Of a stretch of 64,000 nucleotides of DNA, positions 35,651-44,624 are shown one piece after another. The position numbers were made by a program, and so were the translations under genes. Positions within the stretch are counted from its first letter, which is position 1. Each line of letters opens with the position of its first letter. The notes under the pieces were generated by a model. It worked only from the letters and a program-made list of their open reading frames with translations. It made no database searches and was not told the origin of the DNA. The stretch comes from Methanolobus mangrovi (lineage in GTDB: Archaea > Halobacteriota > Methanosarcinia > Methanosarcinales > Methanosarcinaceae): positions 1,965,934 to 2,029,933 of the forward strand of contig NZ_CP133594.1 in the NCBI RefSeq assembly GCF_031312535.1. Reading direction: 5' to 3'.

Positions 35651-37267
35651 TTGGTAAAGAGAGCACTGCTCAGCGTTTCTGATAAGACCGGAATTGTAGA
35701 TTTTGCTCGTGGACTCGAAAAACTGGATATACAGATTATTTCTACCGGAGGAACCGCCCGCATGCTTCGTGACGCAGATATTGAGGTCATGGATGTATCG
35801 GATGTAACAGGGTTCCCTGAAATGATGGGCGGCAGGGTCAAGACTCTTCATCCTAAGATCCATGGTGGCATCCTTTGCATAAGGGATGACCATGATCATA
35901 TGGGAGAGGCCCTAAAAGCAGAAGTAGAAATGATCGACCTTGTAGTGGTCAATCTTTATCCGTTTGAAGTCACGATCTCAAAAGAAGGCGTATTGCTTGA
36001 AGAAGCTATTGAAAATATAGATATTGGCGGACCTGCCATGCTTCGCTCGGCTGCTAAGAACTATCGTTCTGTAAGTGTCGTATGCGATCCAAAGGATTAT
36101 GGTCACGTACTAAAGGAGATTCGTTCTACTGGCATTATTTCTCAACAAAGCAGGGAAAGACTTGCTGTGAAGGCTTTCAGGCATACCGCAGATTATGATG
36201 CAACAATTGACACTTATCTTAGCAAGGAGTTGCTTGGTGAAGATGTACTGCGCCTGAACTATACTGATGGCGTTACGCTCAGATACGGCGAGAACTGGCA
36301 CCAGGAAGCGAAATTCTATAAAGAGGCAGGTATTACCGGCCCAACCCTTGCAAATGCTAAACAGCTACATGGAAAAGAACTATCCTATAACAACTATATC
36401 GATGCTGATAATGCCCTTCAGACGGTTAAAGAGTTGTCATCTTCCAAACCTGTTGTGACTATTGTAAAACACAACAACCCATGCGGACTTGCCACAGGCA
36501 ACACGTTACTACAGGCACTTCAGGCAGCATGGGATGGTGACCCTATATCAGCTTATGGAAGTATAATCTGCACAAACACTGTTTTTGATGTTCAGTCAGC
36601 AGAATTCCTGAATGGCAAATTTGTGGAAATAATCCTTGCGCCAGGGTTCGAACATGATGCCCTTGAATACTTGAAGAATAAGAGTGCAAACCTTCGACTT
36701 CTTGAACTTCCTGAATTCAACGAACCTTTCAGCAGGAATGACACTTACAAGTATGTCAACGGTGGTATACTGAAGCAATCCCGGAACATCGGCATCTACG
36801 ATAAATGGGAATGTGTAACAGATGTTAACTATCCTGAGGATATGCGCGCTGTATCTGAATTCTCAATGCACGCATGCAAGTGTGTAAAATCAAATGCAGT
36901 AACTCTTGCTTATGAATATCAGGATGGTTGCTACATGATGCTTTCAATGGGTGCAGGGCAGCCAAACAGGGTTGACTCAATTAGGAAGCTTGCTGTAACA
37001 AAGGCCCGTGAGAACCTTCAGGTCATACATGATCGGGAGGCATTTGATCTTTCTTTTGATGACTACTGTAACGAGGTCTTTTCAAAATGTGCCATGGCAT
37101 CGGATGCATTCTTCCCTTTCGATGACAGTGTGGTGCATGCAGCTGAAGAGGGTATTAAGTATATTCTATCCCCCGGTGGTTCTATCAGGGATAAGGAAGT
37201 TATTGACACCGCCAACAGGTTAGGCGTGTCCATGGTATTTACCGGAATGAGGCACTTCTTACATTGA
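35651..37267 (+). CDS. purH: AICAR transformylase / IMP cyclohydrolase
   Basis: This bifunctional enzyme catalyses the last two steps of IMP synthesis. The N-terminal IMP cyclohydrolase domain (LLSVSDKTGIVDFARGLEKL, STGGTARMLRD, GFPEMMGGRVKTLHPKIHGGIL) is followed by the transformylase domain (LRYGENWHQEAKFY, KHNNPCG, DAFFPFDDSVVHAAEEG). The start TTG 35651 (MVKRALLSVSDK) has CGGTGA five bases upstream. The long in-frame extension to 35522 overlaps the upstream gene and is rejected. Many archaea use PurP/PurO instead, but Methanosarcinaceae keep PurH. Confidence 0.94.
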   Translation: MVKRALLSVSDKTGIVDFARGLEKLDIQIISTGGTARMLRDADIEVMDVSDVTGFPEMMGGRVKTLHPKIHGGILCIRDDHDHMGEALKAEVEMIDLVVVNLYPFEVTISKEGVLLEEAIENIDIGGPAMLRSAAKNYRSVSVVCDPKDYGHVLKEIRSTGIISQQSRERLAVKAFRHTADYDATIDTYLSKELLGEDVLRLNYTDGVTLRYGENWHQEAKFYKEAGITGPTLANAKQLHGKELSYNNYIDADNALQTVKELSSSKPVVTIVKHNNPCGLATGNTLLQALQAAWDGDPISAYGSIICTNTVFDVQSAEFLNGKFVEIILAPGFEHDALEYLKNKSANLRLLELPEFNEPFSRNDTYKYVNGGILKQSRNIGIYDKWECVTDVNYPEDMRAVSEFSMHACKCVKSNAVTLAYEYQDGCYMMLSMGAGQPNRVDSIRKLAVTKARENLQVIHDREAFDLSFDDYCNEVFSKCAMASDAFFPFDDSVVHAAEEGIKYILSPGGSIRDKEVIDTANRLGVSMVFTGMRHFLH

Positions 37268-37272
37268 AGTGC
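37252..37272 (+). terminator. Terminator of purH
   Basis: A perfect 7-bp stem GCACTTC/GAAGTGC with loop TTACATT overlaps the last purH codons and is followed directly by TTTCTTTTTTATTTT. Confidence 0.75.
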
Positions 37273-37486
37273 TTTCTTTTTTATTTTGTATTTTTGTTTT
37301 AATAATTTAATCAAGTTGACTTTAGTTAACTATGTATCAAATTTAAGTGATATCATAGATTATTTTCTCTGCAACTGTGCCTGATTAGAAAACACTTATA
37401 ACTCATTAAGTAACTTTTATATTATTATATATGCTCTACTTGCGGTTGGTTGGATACGTAATTTATGAGTAGTTTAGGTGGTTATT

Positions 37487-38272
37487 GTGAAATCAAAAGG
37501 GCTTCTAAGTATACTGACCTTTTCAGAAAAAAGGAAAGATATATTGTTTTTGCTTGAGGAAAAACCCTGTACGTTATCCGACATAAAAGATTATTTCAAT
37601 GTCTCTTCTCCTGAGATATCTCCCAGAATAAAAGAGATGGTGAATTATAATCTGATAGAGAAAACTGATAAACATTATCAGATAACTCCTATCGGAAGGG
37701 CTATGATCAAGCACTTCAGACCATTTCTGGAAATAATTGAGACCATAGAAAAAAACGAATCGTTCTGGGAAGAACATTATCTTGGTGATATTCCTCAGGG
37801 TATGCTTGATAATCTCATGGACCTGAAGAACTGTGAAGTGGTATCGGATAGTATTGAAAACATTTACGAATCTCACAAGACTTTCACCGAGAATATTTTC
37901 AAATCCTCTTTCCTCAAAGGTGTTTCTTCCATATTTATTCCCACATATCCAGATTTTGTAGTCGGGGTAGCTGAAAAGAATGTGCCTACATCTTTGATCC
38001 TGACTGAAAAGGTTTTTTCCAAAGTACGGGATGAGCATCGCGAGAAACTTGAGTTCTATTTGAATGCCCCTCATACTGAATTATTTGTGATCGATGATGT
38101 CAAGATCGCATTTGTGGTCACTGATGTTTTCTTTTCAATGTCCCTTTTCTTCAATCCGGATACATATGACCCGCGGGATGATCTTGTAGGCTATGATAGA
38201 TCCTCCCTCAAATGGGGAAGCGACCTTTTCGACCATTACAAAGGATTATCCCGCCAGGTCACTTCAATTTGA
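37487..38272 (+). CDS. Winged-helix regulator with DUF1724 domain
   Basis: This methanogen transcription regulator has an N-terminal winged helix (ILFLLEEKPCTLSDIKDYFNVSSPEISPRIKEMVNYNLIEK, about 20-60) and a DUF1724 C-terminal part with SFLKGVSSIFIPTYPDF and HTELFVIDDVKIAFVVTD. Members in Methanosarcina control methyltransferase and other methylotrophic genes. The start is GTG 37487, six bases after TAGGTG (37475-37480). A TATA-rich stretch lies at 37405-37435. It is not next to any methyltransferase gene here, so the target is unknown. Confidence 0.82.
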   Translation: MKSKGLLSILTFSEKRKDILFLLEEKPCTLSDIKDYFNVSSPEISPRIKEMVNYNLIEKTDKHYQITPIGRAMIKHFRPFLEIIETIEKNESFWEEHYLGDIPQGMLDNLMDLKNCEVVSDSIENIYESHKTFTENIFKSSFLKGVSSIFIPTYPDFVVGVAEKNVPTSLILTEKVFSKVRDEHREKLEFYLNAPHTELFVIDDVKIAFVVTDVFFSMSLFFNPDTYDPRDDLVGYDRSSLKWGSDLFDHYKGLSRQVTSI

Positions 38273-38280
38273 TAGTTTTA

Positions 38281-39207
38281 TCAGGCAAAGAGCCCGGTAA
38301 AAATAGTTCTTAGTCCGACAATTGAGGTTGATTCGCCGTCTATCATGAACAGCCTCTTTGTAAGTCTGTCCTTTGTTTCTATTTCAACAGGTTCGGCGAA
38401 GTTTTTGATATATAGTAGTCCGATGCTAAAGCTGTAAACTAATATTATCGGCTCAAAAGCTACCATTCCTGTAATTATGGCCATCAATAGTATTGCGTGT
38501 GAAAACAGGTGCAAACTGAATAGAAGGATCTTGGCTCTCTTTTCCCCCAGTACTACGGGTATTGTCTTTATGCCTGCTAATGTGTCTCCTTTAATGTCTT
38601 TAAAATCATATATTGTGGAATTTATAAACAGTTTCATGCCAAAATACAGGAAAACAATTAGTGGCGCAACAATGGTGGCAGCATAAATACCGGCAATTCC
38701 TGCGATAAAGGCCCCCCATGTAATTCCAACTACGAGGTTCTTCATGCCCATGCCGCCCTTGAGCTTCAGATTGACTTTTCCTATTTTAATACCCTTGCTG
38801 TAGAGGTAACCGGTTACCAGCGGAAGAAAAGCTATAATAATTAATCCATTTGCAGTAAGGATAGCAGCACCTATTAAAAAACAGATAAGTGAAACAATTA
38901 GGGCTGTTTTCTTCGACGCTCCTTTTAATTCAGGTCTGTTGGCCATATCCTCTTCGGCATCCATTGCCCGGTCAAGGGTGTAGACTGCATAAATGATCAA
39001 TCCGCCTGCCAGACAGTTGAAAAACACAGAGCTAATATGCATCAGGAGGAATGCTATGTGTATTCTGAGGGCACCTGAGAATGAAACGAGTACAGAACTC
39101 TTTAAGAGATTGATCGTTGGTGCAAGATCGCTACCTAGTTCACTGTATTTATATTCGTATTTCTTTGCTGACTGGCCTGGAAGACTAATAGTGCAATTCG
39201 AACTCAT
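38281..39207 (-). CDS. UbiA-family prenyltransferase
   Basis: This membrane prenyltransferase with about eight helices joins a polyprenyl diphosphate to an acceptor. The two Asp-rich sites are visible as YTLDRAMDAEED and YDFKDIKGD followed by TIPVVLGEKRAK. Candidate roles in Methanosarcinaceae are archaeal lipid synthesis (digeranylgeranylglyceryl phosphate synthase), methanophenazine synthesis or heme/quinone-like pathways, and the sequence alone does not decide. Start MSSNCTISLPG at 39207; ATG 39222 is an alternative. It converges with the DUF1724 regulator. Confidence 0.82.
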   Translation of the reverse strand: MSSNCTISLPGQSAKKYEYKYSELGSDLAPTINLLKSSVLVSFSGALRIHIAFLLMHISSVFFNCLAGGLIIYAVYTLDRAMDAEEDMANRPELKGASKKTALIVSLICFLIGAAILTANGLIIIAFLPLVTGYLYSKGIKIGKVNLKLKGGMGMKNLVVGITWGAFIAGIAGIYAATIVAPLIVFLYFGMKLFINSTIYDFKDIKGDTLAGIKTIPVVLGEKRAKILLFSLHLFSHAILLMAIITGMVAFEPIILVYSFSIGLLYIKNFAEPVEIETKDRLTKRLFMIDGESTSIVGLRTIFTGLFA

Positions 39208-39363
39208 AAGGTATGAGGTCACTCACTATCTCATATTATTTTTTCAGTATAATATTATACCAATGAACTACTATTATGCCATAGACGTAACTACCCAGGC
39301 ATTTATTTCAGAAAAGGATTAAATTTTGCCTGCACCCTTCCAATTAATTTCCAGCTTTGCACG

Positions 39364-39399
39364 ATATAATTATGGCTGTGTCAACTTCCATAATTATAT
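39364..39399. repeat. Perfect 12-bp inverted repeat in a gene-free gap
   Basis: ATATAATTATGG (39364-39375) and CCATAATTATAT (39388-39399) form perfect arms around a 12-base loop. The 374-base gap 39223-39596 between two minus-strand genes holds no convincing gene. A shorter CATAATTATG copy recurs at about 39459. It could be an operator, a structured RNA element or a mobile-element relic. Confidence 0.55.
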
Positions 39400-39596
39400 T
39401 GCAGTATTATTATTTAGGCATATATAATTGTTGTTCTTTATCATTATATTTTGGTTCATAATTATGCTATTGAACTATCATTAATCCAAAACTAGCATTT
39501 ATAGGCTTATCTTTTTTAAATATTGTAACTCAAAAACCAAAGCTACCTATCAGTTCAAAAGAGTACGGCAACCTATTCCAAGCTCAGTTGAAGGAT

Positions 39597-40085
39597 CTAT
39601 GTCGTATTTTTCTCTTCCTTTTCAGCCTTAAGTAACAGGTATCCAAATGCTATAAAGAAAAAAGGAGCTATGGGCAGTGTTTTGAAAGTACTGTTCCATA
39701 CTGCAACTGAACTGATGGCTGTGAGTATTCCACATGCTATGAGCATATGGGCTGTTATCTTTGTTTCCAGCTCAAATTCAATATTTGCCTTGGACAATTC
39801 ATAGACTGTAAGTGCTATGCATAGAATTGCCCCAAATACCCATCCAAGGGTTCTGACAGATGGCAGGAAACCTCCATTGGAAAGCAAGGACATCTGTTGG
39901 AACAGGTCTACGAAGATTACTCCGTAGATGATGTCGAAGTTAGCGTAAAACACTGAAAATTTAATTCCCCATCCACTCGAATAGTTGGAATAAAAATAGA
40001 CTTCCCAGGGTATGGCCAGACATATCAGTGGCATTATTTTCCTTAGCAGGGTTGTATCACTATGGTTTATTTTAATCTCTTGCAT
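39597..40085 (-). CDS. Membrane protein of unknown function, four helices
   Basis: The 162-residue protein has four predicted membrane segments (about 16-32, 46-62, 79-96 and 112-152, the last long enough for two). FYSNYSSGWGIKFSVFY lies outside the first helix. I do not recognise the family with confidence; small archaeal proteins of this layout (for example TIGR04206-like) are uncharacterised. No partner gene is near. It diverges from the AbrB-PhoU gene. Confidence 0.65.
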   Translation of the reverse strand: MQEIKINHSDTTLLRKIMPLICLAIPWEVYFYSNYSSGWGIKFSVFYANFDIIYGVIFVDLFQQMSLLSNGGFLPSVRTLGWVFGAILCIALTVYELSKANIEFELETKITAHMLIACGILTAISSVAVWNSTFKTLPIAPFFFIAFGYLLLKAEKEEKNTT

Positions 40086-40195
40086 GCATATAGCTTAAAT
40101 ATCCTTATTTATATAATTTATTCTCGATAAGAAGTACCTATATATATGACCGTTGGAATCTATATATTTGAATATTTTTAAGATATGAATGAGGG

Positions 40196-41200
40196 ATTTC
40201 AATAGAAACCAGAAAAGTTCAGCAAACAGGTGGTTCAACTTACATAATATCACTTCCGAAAACCTGGGCAGACAAGGTTGGAATCAAAACAGGTAGCAGG
40301 GTTAGTTTACTACCGCAGCCGGATGGTAAATTAGTCCTTGATCCGATACATGATGCTCCACCGGTCAGGAAGATTCAGATAGACGTTACCGGGAGAATGG
40401 GTGACGCCCTTATAAGGGACATGATAGCTGCATACCTCGCAGGTTCTGATATTATAGAAGTAAAGGCTGACAGGATACTCGCCGAACAGAAGAATGTTAT
40501 CCGTAGCATGTGTTACAAGCTGATCGGACCTGAAATTATAGAAGAAACTGCAAAAAAGGTAGTTATCCAGGATCTTCTGAACCCCGATGAGATCTCGATC
40601 AAAAAGAGTGTCAGAAGGATGTATCTTATCTCCAATTCCATGCATATGGATGCTATAAAGGCGATTAAGACTCTTGATACTGATCTTGCTCTGGATGTTG
40701 ACCAAAGGGATGATGATGTAGACAGGTTGTTCCTGCTGATTGCAAAACAGTTCCGTTCCATATTGCGTGGAGCAAGGTTGCCTGATGCAGCTGAAACCTC
40801 TATAGATGAGTATCATGACCTGAGAATGGCAGCAGGCCCTATCGAGCGTATAGCGGACCACGCACGCAAAATAGCAAAGATTACAATGATGCTGGATGCG
40901 CCAATCCCTGATGATATCATGGAAATGATAGAAATGACATCTGAGATATCAAGAAAAGTGGTAGAGGATGCAATAGATGCCCTATACAATTTCGATGTCG
41001 AGCTTGCTAATCAGGTAATTGACAGAGTTACCCGAATGTCTCCTCTGATCAATAAACTCAATGAGTCAATTTTGAAAATTAATTCTTATGGATCAGTCGT
41101 TGCTCTTGGTACTGTAGTAGATAGTATTGACCGAACAGGTGACTACGGTTCCAATATTGCAGAGATTGCAATAAATTGTGCAATGTCAAGGGTTCTATGA
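40196..41200 (+). CDS. AbrB-PhoU regulator with a non-canonical start codon
   Basis: The protein has an N-terminal SpoVT/AbrB-type domain (IETRKVQQTGGSTYIISLPKTW and VGIKTGSRVSLLPQPDG, about 2-48) and two PhoU helical domains. It is annotated in methanogens as a phosphate uptake regulator. There is no ATG, GTG or TTG in frame between the upstream stop (40190-40192) and ATG 40397, which would delete the AbrB domain. ATT 40196 gives MSIETRKVQQTGG, matching homologues; ATA 40202, seven bases after GAGG, is the other option. A TATA run at about 40160-40170 would give a nearly leaderless mRNA. The 334-residue length is normal for the family. Confidence 0.8.
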   Translation: MSIETRKVQQTGGSTYIISLPKTWADKVGIKTGSRVSLLPQPDGKLVLDPIHDAPPVRKIQIDVTGRMGDALIRDMIAAYLAGSDIIEVKADRILAEQKNVIRSMCYKLIGPEIIEETAKKVVIQDLLNPDEISIKKSVRRMYLISNSMHMDAIKAIKTLDTDLALDVDQRDDDVDRLFLLIAKQFRSILRGARLPDAAETSIDEYHDLRMAAGPIERIADHARKIAKITMMLDAPIPDDIMEMIEMTSEISRKVVEDAIDALYNFDVELANQVIDRVTRMSPLINKLNESILKINSYGSVVALGTVVDSIDRTGDYGSNIAEIAINCAMSRVL

Positions 41201-41231
41201 TATCCGGACAAGCGATTTGCAGGTTCGGATA
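41201..41231 (+). terminator. Weak hairpin after the AbrB-PhoU gene
   Basis: TATCCG (41201-41206) pairs with CGGATA (41226-41231), followed by an AT-rich run. The pairing inside is poor, so this is only a tentative terminator. Confidence 0.3.
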
Positions 41232-41312
41232 ATAAAAATTATATGTTAATGAGTGTTTATACTACTAAAATTATCCAGAATTTAATATAATGATACTTTA
41301 CGGAGGGAATGA

Positions 41313-41948
41313 ATGGGCGTAATCAGGAAATTCAAAAAGAATTTTGCAGACATTTTTAAGAAAATGTTTAAAAAACAGAATGCTCGCATAGGAATATACG
41401 GACCGCCAAATGCTGGGAAGACCACTCTTGCTAACCGGATATTAAGGGACTGGACAGGCGATGCAATGGGGTCTGTTTCACATATTGCTCACGAAACAAG
41501 GCGGGCAAGACGCAGGGAAGGCGTAACGATCAAGACCAATGGAAGTTCCATTTCTCTTGATATTATCGACACACCGGGACTTGCCACAAAGATCGATTTC
41601 CATGAATTCATGGAGCAGGGCATGGATGAAGCCGAGTCCAAAAGACGTGCAAAAGAAGCTACCGAAGGTGTTATCGAAGCTGTAAAGTGGCTTGAGAACC
41701 TTGATGGTGTCATTCTTGTAATGGATGCCACAGAGGATCCGTTTACTCAGGTAAACGTAACTGTCATAGGTAATATGGAAGCCAGAAACCTTCCCCTTCT
41801 AATAGTTGCCAACAAGGTTGATCTTGCAGAGGCCTCCCCTTCAACTATAAGGGACGCTTTCCCACAGCATCCGATGGTTTCTATTTCAGCCCTGGAAGGA
41901 AAGAACATAGATACGTTCTATGAAGAGCTTGCAAAGAGGTTCGGGTGA
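41313..41948 (+). CDS. Era-like small GTPase
   Basis: This 211-residue TRAFAC-class GTPase has G1 GPPNAGKTT, G3 DTPGLATK, G4 NKVDLAE and G5 SISALEG. A basic N-terminus (RKFKKNFADIFKKMFKKQNARI) could bind RNA or membrane. There is no KH domain, so it is not a true Era. The start has an excellent GGAGGG site at 41302-41307. It runs into a DUF2073 gene with a TGATG overlap, an association seen in other methanogens and suggesting a functional pair. Confidence 0.85.
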   Translation: MGVIRKFKKNFADIFKKMFKKQNARIGIYGPPNAGKTTLANRILRDWTGDAMGSVSHIAHETRRARRREGVTIKTNGSSISLDIIDTPGLATKIDFHEFMEQGMDEAESKRRAKEATEGVIEAVKWLENLDGVILVMDATEDPFTQVNVTVIGNMEARNLPLLIVANKVDLAEASPSTIRDAFPQHPMVSISALEGKNIDTFYEELAKRFG

Positions 41949-42316
41949 TGTCTATGCAGGGCTTCCAGATGGATCTTGTATCAGAGCACAGGTTGTCTGA
42001 AATGACGCCGGTGGAAAAGGTCAGGTTTATTATTGATGAAGTAAAAAGCGGAAAGATACTGGTTCTTGAAAAAGGCCTGAGTCCTGAAGAGGAAGCAAGC
42101 CTGATCGAGATGACAATGACCCTTATCGAACCTGATGGTTTTTCAGGCATAGAAATGGAAAGCTATCCGTCAGAAGTGGACACTTCATTTATAGGGAAAC
42201 TTCTTAAAAAGAACACTCTAAAATCAAGGCTTACGGTTATAGGACCTGCGGATCAGCTAAAGACTCTCAAAAGGGACCGCAATATGATCAGTGCTCTTAT
42301 TTCCACAAGTAAATAA
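41948..42316 (+). CDS. DUF2073 family protein, GTPase partner
   Basis: The 122-residue protein belongs to the archaeal DUF2073 family. FQMDLVSEHRLSEMTPVEKVRFIIDEVKSGKILVLEKGLSPEEEA and the C-terminal LTVIGPADQLKTLKRDRNMISALIS are typical. Its function is unknown. The start may be ATG 41948 (sharing a base with the GTPase stop) or ATG 41954, four bases after GGTGAT. Constant pairing with an Era-like GTPase suggests it acts as effector or regulator. Confidence 0.85.
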   Translation: MSMQGFQMDLVSEHRLSEMTPVEKVRFIIDEVKSGKILVLEKGLSPEEEASLIEMTMTLIEPDGFSGIEMESYPSEVDTSFIGKLLKKNTLKSRLTVIGPADQLKTLKRDRNMISALISTSK

Positions 42317-42330
42317 TTTGCGTGAAGCAA

Positions 42331-42855
42331 ATGGACCAAAAAGAAAACAGAGAAAATCTCATTTCACCTAATCTCTCCCTATCCTCTTTTGAGATGGGGA
42401 GGGACGATGTGAATGTAGTCTGCACATACGGTAAAATATCCATCTGGTTTGGAAGACAGGTACCGGATATTGTGATTGGGCAAATACTTTTAGGTATATC
42501 CAATATTGATCACTCAGCAGTTCACGAACTGGAAATAGTATGTGATTTTGAGGAAATCACAGATTATGAAGGCCATGGCTATATACTTGTATCTTATGCA
42601 AAATCAAAGGATGGGTATAGGACGACTTTCAATGTTCCTTTTTCAAGCAAAAAAGCTCTTTTCCATCTTGCTGGTTTCATAACCGAAGCTCTTAAAGATA
42701 AGGACACTATCTTAGACTGCTACTGGACCGGAGATGGCTCTGACATCATGCGTTTGTATGAAGAGTTGAGTAGTATCGAAGGATGGAAGCTTAAGAGCAT
42801 CAATTATAAAGATGATGCAAAAGAAAAGAACAGTGGCCCTATAATTTTTGATTGA
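42331..42855 (+). CDS. Hypothetical protein in the GTPase-DUF2073 cluster
   Basis: The 174-residue soluble protein is not recognised. It is acidic, with strand-rich segments (DVNVVCTYGKISIWFGRQVPDIVIGQILLGI, HELEIVCDFEEI, YILVSYAKS, TTFNVPF) and a helical part (FHLAGFITEALKDKDTILDCYW). It follows DUF2073 after 14 bases and precedes hxlB by 20, so it probably belongs to the same operon. GTG 42322 is an alternative start. Confidence 0.6.
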   Translation: MDQKENRENLISPNLSLSSFEMGRDDVNVVCTYGKISIWFGRQVPDIVIGQILLGISNIDHSAVHELEIVCDFEEITDYEGHGYILVSYAKSKDGYRTTFNVPFSSKKALFHLAGFITEALKDKDTILDCYWTGDGSDIMRLYEELSSIEGWKLKSINYKDDAKEKNSGPIIFD

Positions 42856-42875
42856 TTCATATATGAGGAATTCCC

Positions 42876-43484
42876 ATGAAAGAAATCCATTTAAACGAAT
42901 GTGAATATTTAACTTCTTCTATTTTATTAATGGCTGAACACCTTGAGAATTTAGCTGATAAGCTTGACAAAGATTCTGTTAAAAAGATGCTTGAAGACCT
43001 GATGGGTGCAAAGAGGGTCTTTGTGATGGGGGCCGGGCGTTCCGGACTTGTCGGAAGAGCATTTGCAATGAGACTTATGCACCTTGGCCTTACATCACAT
43101 GTTGTAGGCGAGACCACCACTCCTGCTGTAAGCAAGGATGATGTGGTCATTGCGATTTCCGGATCCGGACAGACACGCTCTGTTGCAAATCTTGGAAAAG
43201 TTGCCAAAGATATAGGTGCTAAACTTGTAACTATCACTTCCAATGCAGATTCAACATTAGGGGAGCTTTCAGATACTGTAATAGTTCTCCCGGGCAGAAC
43301 AAAGGATGATGTTGGGGGCTATATGGAACGCCACATGCGTGGTGAATACACTTATCTCACCCCACTGGGTACTTCTTTTGAAACCTCCGCAAGTGTATTT
43401 CTTGATGGAGTAATCGCAGAGCTGATCTTCATCACCGGTGCTTCAGAAGAAGATCTGAAATCCAGACACACAAATATTGAATAA
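42876..43484 (+). CDS. hxlB: 6-phospho-3-hexuloisomerase
   Basis: This SIS-domain enzyme converts D-arabino-3-hexulose 6-phosphate to fructose 6-phosphate in the ribulose monophosphate route. Archaea use that route to make pentose phosphates and to fix formaldehyde. Key segments are RVFVMGAGRSGLVGRAFAMRLMHLG, VVGETTTPAVSKDDVVIAISGSGQT and YTYLTPLGTSFETSASVFLDG. The 202-residue length is somewhat above average. The hexulose synthase partner is not in the window. It ends ten bases before the aminotransferase start. Confidence 0.92.
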   Translation: MKEIHLNECEYLTSSILLMAEHLENLADKLDKDSVKKMLEDLMGAKRVFVMGAGRSGLVGRAFAMRLMHLGLTSHVVGETTTPAVSKDDVVIAISGSGQTRSVANLGKVAKDIGAKLVTITSNADSTLGELSDTVIVLPGRTKDDVGGYMERHMRGEYTYLTPLGTSFETSASVFLDGVIAELIFITGASEEDLKSRHTNIE

Positions 43485-43494
43485 AGGGATAATT

Positions 43495-44616
43495 ATGCCT
43501 GAATCGAAGTTCGCACAGAGAGTTTTAGATATAGACATTTCCGGGATCAGGAAGATGTTTGAGGGAGCAGGCCCAAACTCCATTAATCTTGGTATCGGCC
43601 AGCCTGATTTTGATACTCCGCAGCATATCAAACAGGCTGCGATAGATGCTATTAACGAAGGGTTCACAGGTTATACGGCTGGCCCCGGTATCCTGGAACT
43701 TCGTCAGGCTTTAGTTTCCAAATTCAAAAATGAGAATAAACTCGATGTTTCTCCAGATGAGATCATTGTAACTTCAGGTGCATCAGAAGCACTTGAGCTT
43801 GCAATAGCCTCTCTTGTAGGCCCCGGGGATGAAGTACTGATTGCAAACCCCGGTTTTGTATCTTATAACTCCCTTGTGAGTTTGATGGGTGGCCGAGTAG
43901 TTCCTCTGCACCTTGCAGATGATCTCACTGTAAGCCCTGAAGATGTCGTAGAGAAGATATCTCCAAAGACTAAGGGAATTATCATAAATTCTCCTGCAAA
44001 TCCCACAGGTGCCGTCCAGAGTAAAAGTGACATGAAGGCATTTGCCCAGATAGCAGATGATCATGGAATTACCCTGATATCCGATGAGGTTTATGAGCAT
44101 TTCATCTATGAGGGAGAACATGTAAGTCCTGCTCAGTTCTCTGATAATGTAATCACGATAAACGCAGTATCCAAGACATTTTCCATGACCGGATGGAGAA
44201 TTGGATATGTTGCCGCGAGAAAGGAATACACTGAGCAAATGATCAAGGTTCACCAGTATGTACAGGCATGTGCCAATTCTATTGCACAGAAAGCTGCACT
44301 TGCAGCCATTGCAGGCCCCATGGATTCAGTATTTGCAATGCGTGATGAGTTCAAAGCCCGCAGGGATATGCTTGTAGAAGGTCTGAACTCAATTGGTTTG
44401 AATTGTGCTTCCCCAAAAGGTGCATTCTATGCTTTCCCTGAAGTGCCCGAAGGTTCAACCTCAGGAGATATTGCATCAAAACTGGTATCCAATGGCGTTG
44501 TAGTTGTGCCGGGAACTGCCTTTGGTGACCGTGGTGAAGGACATATACGCCTTTCCTATGCATCATCCATGGACAATCTGAAAAATGCACTGAATATAAT
44601 GGAAAAAGTTTTGTGA
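43495..44616 (+). CDS. PLP-dependent class I aminotransferase (aspartate-type)
   Basis: This fold-type I aminotransferase shows IRKMFEGAGPNSINLGIGQPDFDTP, YTAGPGILELRQAL, NSPANPTGAV, the PLP lysine in AVSKTFSMTGWRIGY and the C-terminal arginine in EGHIRLSYASS. Substrate is probably aspartate or another common amino acid; specificity cannot be read from the motifs. The start ATG 43495 (MPESKFAQRV) lies after AAAGGGA. A longer frame to 43477 overlaps hxlB. Confidence 0.87.
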   Translation: MPESKFAQRVLDIDISGIRKMFEGAGPNSINLGIGQPDFDTPQHIKQAAIDAINEGFTGYTAGPGILELRQALVSKFKNENKLDVSPDEIIVTSGASEALELAIASLVGPGDEVLIANPGFVSYNSLVSLMGGRVVPLHLADDLTVSPEDVVEKISPKTKGIIINSPANPTGAVQSKSDMKAFAQIADDHGITLISDEVYEHFIYEGEHVSPAQFSDNVITINAVSKTFSMTGWRIGYVAARKEYTEQMIKVHQYVQACANSIAQKAALAAIAGPMDSVFAMRDEFKARRDMLVEGLNSIGLNCASPKGAFYAFPEVPEGSTSGDIASKLVSNGVVVVPGTAFGDRGEGHIRLSYASSMDNLKNALNIMEKVL

Positions 44617-44624
44617 GGATGACC

